Shown one piece after another: positions 1 through 6,457 of a stretch of DNA of 14,676 nucleotides (positions are counted from its first letter, which is position 1; the number at the start of each line of letters is the position of its first letter). A program made the translations under genes and the position numbers. This DNA comes from CAYLNK01 sp964384675 (GTDB lineage: Bacteria > Acidobacteriota > Thermoanaerobaculia > UBA5066), in NCBI GenBank assembly GCA_964384675.1, contig CAYLNK010000148.1, forward strand, positions 1-14,676. Direction: 5' to 3'. The notes beneath the pieces are model-generated. The model was not told where the DNA came from and ran no database searches. It was given only the letters and a program-made list of their open reading frames with translations.

Positions 1-1161
1 GAGCGCCTCGGCCAGGCTCGCGTGCGTCGCCGCGACGTCCGGCGCGGCCTCGACGGCGGCGCCGAAGAGGCGGACCGCGCTCGCCACGGCGGAGCCCCGC
101 TCGTTGAGCGCGTAGCGGCCCTTCAGGAGGAGGTCCCACGCCTCCCTCGGAAGCGCCGCTCTTCCGGCGCCGCCTTCCCGGAACGGCACCGCCGCCGCTC
201 TCGCGATGCGGCGCGCGAGGTCGTCCTGAACGGCCAGGGGGCTCGCCGCCGGCCGGTCGTAGCTCTCGGCCCACAGATGCGTCTCGTCGCTCGCGCGGAT
301 GAGCTGCGCCGTCACCCGCAGCTCCCCCGCCTCCTTCCGCACGCTCCCCTCGAGGACGAGGTCGGCGCGGAGGTCGCGCGCGATCCCGGCGATCGTCTTC
401 GTCGTCCCCTTGAACGCCATCGCCGAGGTCCGGGCGATGACGGCGAGCCGGCTCGGCTCGTTGACGGAGAGCCGCGCGATCAGCTCCTCGGTCAGACCGT
501 CCGCGAGGTACTCCTGCGACGGGTCGCCGGAGAGGTTGATGAACGGAAGGACGGCGATCACCGTGACGCCGGGCGGGCCGCTCCTCCTGGCCGCCCGGCC
601 CCGCCAGCCGAGGGCGAGCGCGACGGCAAGGACGGCGAGAAGACCGAGGACGCCGAGGACCGTCGGGCCGCCGGGGAAGGCGCCCGGGATCGAGCGGGGT
701 GAGGCGCCGGGGACGCCACGAAGCGGGTGCGCTCCGCCCCCCGTACCGGCAGGGGCACCCGGCGACCCTTCCCCCGTCGGCGCGCCAGGAGGCGGGGGCG
801 CGTCCGCCCGACCGCCCTCGCGCGCCGGCCGGTCCTCCTCGACCACGTCGACGGGCGCCACGAAGCGGTACCCCCGCTTCGGCAGCGTCTCCAGGTAACG
901 GGGGGTGCCCGCCTCGTCGCCGAGCGCCCGGCGCACCTGGCGGATGCAGGTGTTCAGCCCGGTCTCGAAATCGACGGTGACCTCGCCCTCCCAGACGACG
1001 GCCCTGAGCTCGTCCCGGGTCACGACCTCGCCCGCGCGTCCCGCGAGGTGGCCCAGGGCGCGGGCCGGCTGGAGCGGCAGACGCACCACCTCACCGTCGC
1101 GCCGGAGCTCCCCGGTGCAGGCGTCGAGCTCGAACGGTCCGAAGCGAAGTCGCTGTTTCAG
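1..1161 (-). CDS. CadC-like membrane-anchored transcriptional regulator with TolB-like and TPR region (C-terminus off the window)
   Basis: I translated this frame directly because it has no stop before the left edge; 387 codons lie in the window. Residues about 5-105 form an OmpR/CadC-type winged-helix DNA-binding domain (LRFGPFELD near the start, VDFETGLNTCIRQVRRALGD, then YLETLPKRGYRFVAPV). A Pro/Gly-rich linker (about 110-165) leads to one hydrophobic transmembrane segment (about 168-186). Next comes the TolB/adenylate-cyclase-associated motif VIAVLPFINLSGDPSQEYLA (about 201-220), and the visible C-terminal part looks like the beginning of TPR repeats. Family knowledge: such proteins bind DNA in the cytoplasm while an outer domain senses envelope signals; the target is unknown. 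No ATG, GTG or TTG lies between the in-frame stop at 1180-1182 and the conserved domain. CTG at 1159-1161 gives the usual family N-terminus (xKQRLRFGPFELD). It diverges from the secreted TPR gene. Confidence 0.88.
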   Translation of the reverse strand, partial: MKQRLRFGPFELDACTGELRRDGEVVRLPLQPARALGHLAGRAGEVVTRDELRAVVWEGEVTVDFETGLNTCIRQVRRALGDEAGTPRYLETLPKRGYRFVAPVDVVEEDRPAREGGRADAPPPPGAPTGEGSPGAPAGTGGGAHPLRGVPGASPRSIPGAFPGGPTVLGVLGLLAVLAVALALGWRGRAARRSGPPGVTVIAVLPFINLSGDPSQEYLADGLTEELIARLSVNEPSRLAVIARTSAMAFKGTTKTIAGIARDLRADLVLEGSVRKEAGELRVTAQLIRASDETHLWAESYDRPAASPLAVQDDLARRIARAAAVPFREGGAGRAALPREAWDLLLKGRYALNERGSAVASAVRLFGAAVEAAPDVAATHASLAEAL

Positions 1162-1241
1162 AGGGATTTCATCTCCATCTCAGACGGAATCGCGAGCCAC
1201 GCGCCGCGCCGCGCCGTACGTTGCCGGGAAAGGAGACCACC
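1162..1241. promoter_or_regulatory. divergent intergenic region
   Basis: These 80 nt separate the minus-strand regulator from the plus-strand secreted TPR protein, so promoters for both should lie here or just inside the genes. I see no convincing -35/-10 pair. A perfect triple repeat of GCGCC sits at 1201-1215. On the minus strand a mini-ORF (ATG at 1178, encoding MEMKSL) ends with a TGA that overlaps the presumed CTG start of the regulator. Autoregulation from this region would fit the family but is inference. Confidence 0.4.
1232..1235 (+). promoter_or_regulatory. ribosome binding site fixing the start at 1242
   Basis: AAAGGAG followed by a 6-nt gap to ATG at 1242 decides between this start and the in-frame TTG at 1221. 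The ATG also places the signal peptide at the very N-terminus. Confidence 0.75.
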
Positions 1242-2171
1242 ATGCCACGTGCCTCTCGCGTCCACGCCTTCGCCCTGGCCCTCGCCCTGGCCTTCGCCCT
1301 CGGAAGCGACCCGCCGCTCGTCGCACAGAACCCGACCGACTTCACCGCCGTCGACCAGATGATCAAGCGGAAGGACGCCGACGGCGCGGTGAAGGCCCTC
1401 CAGGCGATCGTCAAGGCGGAGCCGGGAAACAAGGGGGCCTGGGTGCGGCTGGGCAGCGTCCTCATCAACGTGGAGGGACGTGCCGCGGAATCGGCCGCCG
1501 CGTTCGAGAGGGCGCTCGCCATCAAGGAGGACTTCCGCACGATGTACAACGCCGGCTGCGCCCACGCGCGCGCCGGGGCCACCGACAAGGCCTTCGCCCA
1601 CCTCACGAAGGCCGTGGAGAACGGAGGCTTCACACCCGCCGTGCTCGACCAGGACACGGACCTCGCCAGCCTCCGCCGCGATCCGCGCTACGCCGCCCTC
1701 AAGGAGAAGGCGGCGCGCAAGTCGGAGCCGTGCCTCTTTCAGAAGGAGTCCTCCGAGTTCGACTTCTGGGTCGGCGAGTGGAACGTCCATCCGAACGGCG
1801 TCGACCGGCAGGTCGGGCAGAGCCGCATCGAGAAGATCCTGTCGGGCTGCGTCCTCCTCGAGAGCTGGACCGGGTCGACCGGCTGGTCCGGCAAGAGCTT
1901 CAACGTCTTCGACCAGGACCGGAAGCGGTGGCACCAGACCTGGGTGGACCAGTCCGGGGGCATCACGCACTTCGTGGACGGCGAATACAAGGACGCCGCC
2001 ATGCGCTTCCGGACGGAGCCGAAGCGCGACGACAAGGGCGTCCTTTCCCAGCGGCTCCTGACGTTCACCAACATGAGCCCCGATCGCGTCCGCCAGCACT
2101 CCCAGCTCTCGACCGACGGGGGACGCACCTGGACGGACGAATACGACTTCATCTACGAGCGGAAGAAGTGA
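1242..2171 (+). CDS. secreted TPR protein with C-terminal DUF1579-like domain
   Basis: The 309-residue product starts with a signal peptide: MPRASRVHAF followed by a hydrophobic run rich in ALALAL, cleavage probably near residues 28-30. Residues about 34-155 look like two to three TPR-type helical repeats (AVKALQAIVKAEPGN, SAAAFERALAIKEDF, AFAHLTKAVENGGF), ending in the 'DLASLRRDPRYAALKEKA' pattern common after TPRs in such proteins. Residues about 173-309 begin with FDFWVGEWNV, a signature of DUF1579/lipocalin-like proteins, and end in DEYDFIYERKK. The likely place of action is the periplasm or outside the cell. The substrate is unknown; lipocalin-like folds often bind small hydrophobic ligands, but nothing here shows which. 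It diverges from the CadC-like regulator, so regulation by that protein is plausible. Domain assignment is by motif only. Confidence 0.88.
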   Translation: MPRASRVHAFALALALAFALGSDPPLVAQNPTDFTAVDQMIKRKDADGAVKALQAIVKAEPGNKGAWVRLGSVLINVEGRAAESAAAFERALAIKEDFRTMYNAGCAHARAGATDKAFAHLTKAVENGGFTPAVLDQDTDLASLRRDPRYAALKEKAARKSEPCLFQKESSEFDFWVGEWNVHPNGVDRQVGQSRIEKILSGCVLLESWTGSTGWSGKSFNVFDQDRKRWHQTWVDQSGGITHFVDGEYKDAAMRFRTEPKRDDKGVLSQRLLTFTNMSPDRVRQHSQLSTDGGRTWTDEYDFIYERKK

Positions 2172-2227
2172 AGGTTGCGGGGGGGGCGAGCGGGTGAGAC
2201 CGATCACCGCGCCTCTCCCCCCTCGCG

Positions 2228-2500
2228 GTGCGATCATCCGGCATCGAAACCTCGCTCCTCTGCCCGACCTGCCACGCGGCCGTCGCGCCCGGGGCCCGAG
2301 CCTGTCCGGCGTGTGGCTCCGAGGTCCGCTCGGAGTCTCAGGCGCCGACGTACGCGGCGCCCCGCGAGGCGCACCCCTCGCCCGCACCGCCCGAAGGAAG
2401 CCCCGGGGTCCGAACGGAGAGCTGGCCGGAGACGACGGACCGAGACCGGGGATGCGCACCCACGGCTCCTGCACGTGGCACCTACTGGCAGCAGCTCTGA
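2228..2500 (+). CDS. small zinc-ribbon ORF, possibly a gene remnant
   Basis: A 90-residue ORF begins at GTG 2228 in a frame that opens after the TGA at 2195-2197. Residues 12-32 carry a clear zinc ribbon, CPTCH then ACPACGSE, i.e. CxxC-x(14)-CxxC. After about residue 35 the sequence is low-complexity, rich in Pro, Ser and Glu, without recognisable structure, and ends TYWQQL. No good ribosome binding site precedes the GTG. Zinc ribbons of this form often sit at the N-terminus of larger Acidobacteriota proteins such as kinases or membrane proteins, so this may be a decayed or truncated gene rather than a functional small protein. The ribbon motif is direct evidence; gene status is uncertain. 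Confidence 0.4.
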   Translation: MRSSGIETSLLCPTCHAAVAPGARACPACGSEVRSESQAPTYAAPREAHPSPAPPEGSPGVRTESWPETTDRDRGCAPTAPARGTYWQQL

Positions 2501-2547
2501 CGCCTCGGGCGGGACGGGGGTGGGGAAGTCCCTCCTCGGCGCACCTG

Positions 2548-2564
2548 CCGGGATCCGGTCCCGG
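2548..2564. terminator. inverted repeat between convergent genes, possible bidirectional terminator
   Basis: CCGGGA, a 5-nt loop TCCGG, then TCCCGG form a perfect 6-bp GC-rich stem. It lies between the zinc-ribbon ORF (ends 2500) and the VOC gene (ends 2576, opposite strand). There is no T-tract on either side, so intrinsic termination is uncertain. Confidence 0.35.
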
Positions 2565-2575
2565 GCGGCCTCGGG

Positions 2576-2968
2576 TCAGCGGGGCCGGTAAAACTGCAGC
2601 CCGTTGCCGTCGGGATCCCGCAGATGGAGCTCACGCGTGCCCCACGGCGTGTCGCCCGGTCTGGACCACGGTCCGACGTCGAGCGCGTCGTCCGGGAGTG
2701 CCCCCGTGGAGCGGAAGGCGCGGAAGAGGTCGTCGACGTCCGTGACGAGGAAGCGGTACACCGGCCGGTCGCGGCCGGGCGCGTCCGAGGCGTCGGCGTT
2801 CCACTGGAGGTGCAGGGTGACGTCGTCACGGGTAACCGCGGCGTAGGTGGGCGCCGTGGCCGGGTCCTGGAAGGTCGCGTCGAAGCCGAGGAGCGAGTAG
2901 AACGCGATGGAGGCGGAGACGTCGCTCGACATCAGGACGGGATGAACGGCCAGGAGGGTGGCTGACAT
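2576..2968 (-). CDS. VOC family (glyoxalase/bleomycin-resistance-like) protein
   Basis: This 130-residue protein is one complete VOC unit of usual length. The first beta-alpha-beta half contains VHPVLMSSDVSASIAFYSLL and LHLQW; the second contains YRFLVTDVDDLFRAF and ends LRDPDGNGLQFYRPR. His9 and His53 sit where metal-binding VOC enzymes place their ligands, but the usual C-terminal Glu is Gln125 (NGLQF). That suggests either weak metal binding or a binding-type VOC protein of the bleomycin-resistance kind. Start ATG 2966-2968 is preceded by GGAGGAA (2974-2980 on this strand) at ideal spacing. It follows the histidine kinase on the same strand after 109 nt. The substrate cannot be read from sequence. 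Confidence 0.9.
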   Translation of the reverse strand: MSATLLAVHPVLMSSDVSASIAFYSLLGFDATFQDPATAPTYAAVTRDDVTLHLQWNADASDAPGRDRPVYRFLVTDVDDLFRAFRSTGALPDDALDVGPWSRPGDTPWGTRELHLRDPDGNGLQFYRPR

Positions 2969-2973
2969 GGCGC

Positions 2974-2980
2974 TTCCTCC
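2974..2980 (-). promoter_or_regulatory. strong ribosome binding site of the VOC gene
   Basis: GGAGGAA lies 5 nt before the ATG at 2968, near consensus. It is the clearest Shine-Dalgarno in the left half of the window. Confidence 0.7.
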
Positions 2981-3054
2981 AAGCGAGGTTGGGGAAGGGA
3001 GACCCGGGGACCCAGGGACTTCGATCGAGTGTACGCGAACGTCCCGGCGATCGA

Positions 3055-3067
3055 CCGGCCTGGCCGG
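3055..3067 (-). terminator. palindrome after the kinase stop, possible terminator
   Basis: CCGGCC-T-GGCCGG forms a compact GC-rich inverted repeat beginning 10 nt after the kinase stop codon on the minus strand. No T-run follows. It may end the kinase cassette transcript, but the evidence is only position and symmetry. Confidence 0.35.
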
Positions 3068-3077
3068 GCGGCCCGCT

Positions 3078-4838
3078 TCATTCCGTCGCCTTCCCGTGGC
3101 CCGCCTCGGACGCCGGGCCGAGGGTGAACAGCACCGACGCCCCTTTCCCCAGCTCGGCCTCCGCCCGTACCTCCCCGCCGTGTCGGCGGATCACGCGCGC
3201 CACGATCGCGAGCCCGATCCCGGTGCCCTCGAAGTCGCGCGGGGAGTGCAGGCGCTGGAATGGCGCGAACAGCTTGCCCGCGTAGGCCATGTCGAAGCCG
3301 GCGCCGTCGTCGCGCACGGCGTAGACGACGTCACCATCCGAGCGCGACGACTCGAACGAGACGCGAGCCTCGGTCCTGCCGCGGGTGAACTTCCAGGCGT
3401 TGCCGATGAGGTTGTCGAGCGCGATGCGGAGGAGGCGCGGATCGGCCCGGGCGACCAGCCCCGGCTCGGCGGTGAACGCGACGTGCCGGCCGGGATCTCG
3501 CCGCCGATGCTCGTCCACGAGCTCCAGCGCCAACGCGGTGAGGTCGACCTCCTGTCTCTCGAGCTCGGCTCGCGAGATCCGGGACAGCATGAGCATGTCG
3601 TCGATGAGGCTCCCCATGCGCTGCGCCGCGGCGCGGATCCGGCCGAAATAGCCGCGCCCGACGTCGTCCAGGCTGGCGGCATAGTCCTCGAGGAGCGCCT
3701 GGCTGAAGCCGTCGATGCTCCGCAGCGGAGCGCGCAGGTCGTGAGACACGGAGTAGCTGAACGCCTCCAGCTCGCTGTTGGCTGCTTGCAGGTCGCGTGT
3801 ACGTTCCTGGACGCGCCGCTCGAGCTCCTCGTTCGACCGGCGAAGTCGCTCCTGCAGCGCCATCCGCTCCGTGATGTCCAGCAGAGTGAGGACGATGAGG
3901 CTGACGTCGCCGCCGCCGTCCCGGACGGGCATGCCGGTGTAGCTGCAGGTCCACTCGTAGCCGGTCTCGAGGTTCCGCAGGTGGATTTCCCGGTCCTGAA
4001 AAGACTCGCCGCGGATCGCGCACGACAGGGGCCAGTCGCCGAACGGAATGACCCGACCGTCGGCGTCGGTGAGCTCCCACTCGTCGGCGTACTCGTCGAG
4101 CTTGGCGTGCATGTCGTCCGTGGACGCGTAGCCGTGGAATCTCAGGGCAGCCGAGTTCATCGAGAGGCTCCCGCCCTCGCCATCGCTCAGCACCAGGCCC
4201 ATGTTCGTGTTCTCGAAGGCCGCGGCCAGCTTGCCGCGCTCCAGCTCCAGCTCCGCGGTGCGCTCGCGGACGCGCCGCTCGAGGTCCTGGTTGGCCAGCT
4301 CGAGCCGGGCGTTGGCCTGCTGGACCTCCTGAGCCCGCAGGACGAGAGCGGCCTCCACCTTGACCACGCGCGTCCGCAGCTCTTCGGCGAGGACGCTCTG
4401 GTCGAGCCGTTCCTTCGCCAGGCGCACCAGCTCCGTGGCGTCCTCGACCTTGTGGATGATGTAGGCCACCCGGCCGTCCTGGAGGACCGGGACGTTGACG
4501 GGGCTCCAGTACCGCTCCTCGAACCCGCCGCCTTCGGATTCCGGGCGGCGGATGTCGTACTTCTGAAGGGCCATCGTGTCCGCGGCCTGGTTCGCGAGGA
4601 CGCGCCCCAGCGAGGCGCGCAGGTTGGTCGTTCCGGTGGCGTGCTCGTCCTCGGGATTGTCCGGGAAGACCTCGAAGAGGCCCCGCCCCAGGATCCCCTC
4701 CCGGGTCGTCATCGTGGCCCTCAGGTACGCATCGCTGACCGCGACGATGGAGAGGTCGGGCGTGAGTACGAGACAGGGCGCGGGCGCGGACTCGAAGAGG
4801 GTCCGAAAATCCGGCTGAGGGTGGCGGTTGTCGCTCAT
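3078..4838 (-). CDS. soluble PAS-PAS sensor histidine kinase
   Basis: The 586-residue kinase has two PAS domains (about 7-132, starting FESAPAPCLVLTPDLSIVAV; and about 202-322, starting FENTNMGLVLSD) joined by a heptad-rich coiled coil (about 135-200). A second coiled coil leads to the HisKA domain, whose H-box is SYSVSHDLRAPLRSIDGFS with phospho-acceptor His366. The HATPase_c domain has the N-box DNLIGNAWKFT (about 475-485), DDGAGFDM (about 510-517) and GTGIGLAI (about 538-545). All catalytic boxes are intact. No transmembrane segment or receiver domain is present, so it is a cytoplasmic kinase, and no response regulator lies nearby. The start at ATG 4838 is chosen over GTG 4850 because its ATG overlaps the stop of the upstream 42-residue ORF as ATGA. 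The PAS ligand is not evident. Confidence 0.95.
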   Translation of the reverse strand: MSDNRHPQPDFRTLFESAPAPCLVLTPDLSIVAVSDAYLRATMTTREGILGRGLFEVFPDNPEDEHATGTTNLRASLGRVLANQAADTMALQKYDIRRPESEGGGFEERYWSPVNVPVLQDGRVAYIIHKVEDATELVRLAKERLDQSVLAEELRTRVVKVEAALVLRAQEVQQANARLELANQDLERRVRERTAELELERGKLAAAFENTNMGLVLSDGEGGSLSMNSAALRFHGYASTDDMHAKLDEYADEWELTDADGRVIPFGDWPLSCAIRGESFQDREIHLRNLETGYEWTCSYTGMPVRDGGGDVSLIVLTLLDITERMALQERLRRSNEELERRVQERTRDLQAANSELEAFSYSVSHDLRAPLRSIDGFSQALLEDYAASLDDVGRGYFGRIRAAAQRMGSLIDDMLMLSRISRAELERQEVDLTALALELVDEHRRRDPGRHVAFTAEPGLVARADPRLLRIALDNLIGNAWKFTRGRTEARVSFESSRSDGDVVYAVRDDGAGFDMAYAGKLFAPFQRLHSPRDFEGTGIGLAIVARVIRRHGGEVRAEAELGKGASVLFTLGPASEAGHGKATE

Positions 4839-4963
4839 GACGGGGTGCACGCCTGGTCGAGCCTGCCGTCAACCGGCTCGTCCACGGCGCCGCTCGTCTC
4901 CTTCCGGGTCACGGGCACGACGATCGGAGCCGTCAGGTGAGCGCATCGGTCGGTCACGCTCAT
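4835..4963 (-). CDS. 42-residue protein coupled to the kinase
   Basis: This short ORF (MSVTDRCAHL at the start, DQACTPS at the end) has no domain I recognise. Its ATG (4961-4963) overlaps the TGA of the 66-residue gene, and its TGA (4835-4837) overlaps the ATG of the kinase, both as ATGA. A purine-rich AGGAAGGGG stretch precedes its ATG at plausible Shine-Dalgarno spacing. Two successive exact overlaps are unlikely by chance and support real translation, at least as a coupling peptide that feeds ribosomes to the kinase. It is polar, without a membrane segment, and has two cysteines (Cys7, Cys40). Function unknown. Confidence 0.6.
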   Translation of the reverse strand: MSVTDRCAHLTAPIVVPVTRKETSGAVDEPVDGRLDQACTPS

Positions 4964-5160
4964 GTGTTTCCCCTTCCTCCCCTTTTCTCCGGCGGCGGAT
5001 CCGTTCCGGCGTCCTGTCGCTCCACGCGCGCCACCGTGGTCTGCCCGAGGAGGCGCGTCATCTCCGCCACCTGATCGGGTCGTACGGGCACGCCCAGCAG
5101 AGCCGCCAGCTCTAGGTTGAGATAGACGAAGACCGCCCCGAGCCACTGCTTCCGTCGCAT
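4960..5160 (-). CDS. 66-residue hypothetical protein with hydrophobic N-terminal segment
   Basis: The product starts MRRKQW and has a moderately hydrophobic stretch (about residues 6-26, WLGAVFVYLNLELAALLGVP). A short amphipathic region follows (VAEMTRLLGQTTVARVE), then a charged, Pro/Gly-rich tail. The ATG at 5160 is preceded by GGAAGGAG with 6 nt spacing, a strong ribosome binding site. The stop overlaps the next gene's ATG as ATGA. The positive N-terminus before a hydrophobic segment could mean peripheral or single-pass membrane association. I do not recognise a family. Its place directly upstream of the kinase suggests a regulatory or accessory role for that kinase; this is inference. Confidence 0.65.
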   Translation of the reverse strand: MRRKQWLGAVFVYLNLELAALLGVPVRPDQVAEMTRLLGQTTVARVERQDAGTDPPPEKRGGRGNT

Positions 5161-5411
5161 ACGTTCTCCTTCCACGGGTTCCCGGACTTCCTCGTCGCAC
5201 GAGGAAGCGCGGGTGGGCCGCGAAGGAGCGCGGTGGGGCTCGCGCCGGTCGAGCCGGAGACGTAGACGGGGGGCGTGCCGTCTTCCACCGCCGGAGCGGG
5301 CGGCAGAAGGCTCGTGGATGCGGTGAGCGTGGCCGGAGTCGTGTCCGCACAGACCAGGACCGCCGTCACCAGGACGACCGCGATGAGCAGGAGCGCGCCC
5401 GCCTTCCGCAT
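5112..5411 (-). CDS. small exported protein of unknown function
   Basis: The 99-residue product begins MRKAGALLLIAVVLVTAVLV followed by CADTTPATL, a clear signal peptide with cleavage probably around residues 20-23. The mature part is low-complexity (Pro, Ser, Thr, Gly) without a recognised domain. The ATG at 5411 has an AGGG purine run just upstream; an in-frame GTG lies one codon earlier at 5414. The last 49 nt overlap the start and ribosome binding site of the 66-residue gene, and the C-terminal tail (after about residue 70) looks like an out-of-frame extension, so the natural protein may have lost its original stop. It is probably the first gene of the kinase cassette. Confidence 0.55.
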   Translation of the reverse strand: MRKAGALLLIAVVLVTAVLVCADTTPATLTASTSLLPPAPAVEDGTPPVYVSGSTGASPTALLRGPPALPRATRKSGNPWKENVCDGSSGSGRSSSIST

Positions 5412-5504
5412 CACCCTGCCAGGCTATCACCGCCGCGCGTCGCCTCCTTTCCCCGGTCCGAACGAACTTGCGTCTTGGATACGCCTGCCGTAGGTTTCGG
5501 CTCG
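5412..5504. promoter_or_regulatory. divergent intergenic region
   Basis: These 93 nt lie between the kinase cassette (minus) and the 109-residue gene (plus). On the plus strand TTGCGT (5468-5473), a 17-nt gap and TAGGTT (5491-5496) make a weak sigma70-like pair ending 8 nt before the ATG at 5505. If real, that transcript would be leaderless or nearly so, which would fit the lack of a Shine-Dalgarno there. Both boxes match consensus at only 3 of 6 positions. Confidence 0.3.
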
Positions 5505-5834
5505 ATGAGCATCCCGGGGGCCTGCTTCGTCGGAACGACGCTCTCGAAGCGCCCGGGTCAGCGCTGGGTCGTGGTCGCCTGGTCGGAGGACGGGGAGCGA
5601 TGCGTGCTCGCCGCGCTGCCGGCGGAGCCGAACGCGACGCTGTCGAGCGCGCGCGGGGCCGACGCTCGGGTCGTGAAGGCGAGCGCCCTCCGGAGGGCCA
5701 TCGACGGCGGCGTCCTCGTCGTGGCGGGCGGGCTCGGGGTCCCGGCGTTGACGCTCGTCGTCCGCGCGCTTCAGGAGGACGTCGCGACGCCGGGCCGGGT
5801 GCGCCAGCTGCTGGGGCGGCGCCCGGGCGCGTGA
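5505..5834 (+). CDS. hypothetical protein, 109 residues
   Basis: I do not recognise this family. The protein (MSIPGACFVGTTLSKRPGQR at the start) is soluble, with alternating strands and helices: a beta-rich first half (RWVVVAWSEDGERCVLAALP) and a C-terminal half containing a hydrophobic GGVLVVAGGLGVPALTLVV stretch and an RVRQLLGRRPGA tail. The start is chosen at ATG 5505; an in-frame TTG at 5475 would add 10 residues but has no ribosome binding site. High GC at third codon positions, a stop 39 nt before the next gene and a consistent frame support coding. It heads a plus-strand run including the FMN reductase and DinB-like genes, but any shared function is guesswork. Confidence 0.6.
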   Translation: MSIPGACFVGTTLSKRPGQRWVVVAWSEDGERCVLAALPAEPNATLSSARGADARVVKASALRRAIDGGVLVVAGGLGVPALTLVVRALQEDVATPGRVRQLLGRRPGA

Positions 5835-5873
5835 GCTTGCCGGGGCGCGCGGCCTGGGCGACAGTATCGGGCG

Positions 5874-6422
5874 ATGAGCGTCACGCACGTCTTGGCGGTG
5901 TCCGGCAGTCTCAGAGAGGCCTCGTCGAACACGACCGTCCTTCACGCCCTCGGCCTCCTCGCGCCGCCGGACGTCGCGGTCTCGCTTCACCAGCCGCTCG
6001 ACGGACTTCCGTTCTTCAACTCCGACGTCGAGGAGGCCGGGCTTCCCGCTTCGGTGGAGGCGTGGCGGTCGAGCATCGGCGCCGCCGACGCCGTGGTGAT
6101 CTGCAGCCCGGAGTACGCCCACGGCGTATCCGGTGTCCTGAAGAACGCGCTCGACTGGCTCGTCGGCGGCATCGAGATCAACGGGAAGCCCGTCGCGGTG
6201 ATCAACGCCCGGCCGCAAGCGACGATCGCTCATGGAGCCCTCGTCGAAACCCTCCGGATCATGGGGGCCCGCGTCGTCGACCAGACGCCCGTTCCCCTGA
6301 CGGGCCGGAAGCTCGATCCCCGGGGCATCGCGTCAGACCCGGAGCTCTCGACCCTGCTCCGTTCCGTCCTCTCCACGTTGCGGCGGGCCTCGTCGGAGAC
6401 CGAGCACGATCCCGCCGGCTAG
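5874..6422 (+). CDS. NAD(P)H-dependent FMN reductase (quinone/azo/chromate-reductase-like)
   Basis: The 182-residue flavodoxin-fold protein carries the FMN phosphate-binding loop GSLREASSN (residues 11-19) after the first strand (VLAVS). It also carries the family signature SPEYAHGVSGVLKNALDW (78-95), which contacts the flavin ring and dimer partner. Length is usual for the NADPH_dep FMN_red family (ChrR/YieF/azoreductase type). Members transfer two electrons from NAD(P)H to quinones, azo compounds or chromate in the cytoplasm, often as protection against redox cycling; the true substrate cannot be inferred. Start ATG 5874 gives the conventional N-terminus (MSVTHVLAVSGS); a ribosome binding site is not obvious. 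The DinB-family gene follows after 35 nt. Confidence 0.93.
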   Translation: MSVTHVLAVSGSLREASSNTTVLHALGLLAPPDVAVSLHQPLDGLPFFNSDVEEAGLPASVEAWRSSIGAADAVVICSPEYAHGVSGVLKNALDWLVGGIEINGKPVAVINARPQATIAHGALVETLRIMGARVVDQTPVPLTGRKLDPRGIASDPELSTLLRSVLSTLRRASSETEHDPAG

Positions 6423-6444
6423 AGCTGGCCGGCACCCACCATCC

Positions 6445-6452
6445 GGAGGGAG
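6445..6452 (+). promoter_or_regulatory. ribosome binding site fixing a GTG start
   Basis: GGAGGGAG ends 5 nt before GTG 6458 and supports that codon as the start of the DinB-like gene, even though the frame stays open far upstream. Confidence 0.75.
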
Positions 6453-6457
6453 AGTCA

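Noticed and set aside
1201..1215. Three tandem copies of GCGCC as a phase-variable repeat
   Set aside because: Three copies of a GC-only pentamer are expected by chance at this base composition, and there is no copy-number evidence.
1158..2474. A 438-codon minus-strand frame opposite the TPR/DUF1579-like gene
   Set aside because: It is antisense to a gene with signal peptide and recognisable domains. Only its last codons (the MEMKSL mini-ORF) are kept, as a possible leader.
2958..4940. A 660-codon open frame on the plus strand across the histidine kinase
   Set aside because: All kinase boxes lie on the minus strand; this frame is a GC-driven shadow.
5468..6457. The upstream extension of the DinB-like frame
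   Set aside because: It overlaps two real genes in other frames and lacks domain content. GTG 6458, with a strong Shine-Dalgarno, is the start.
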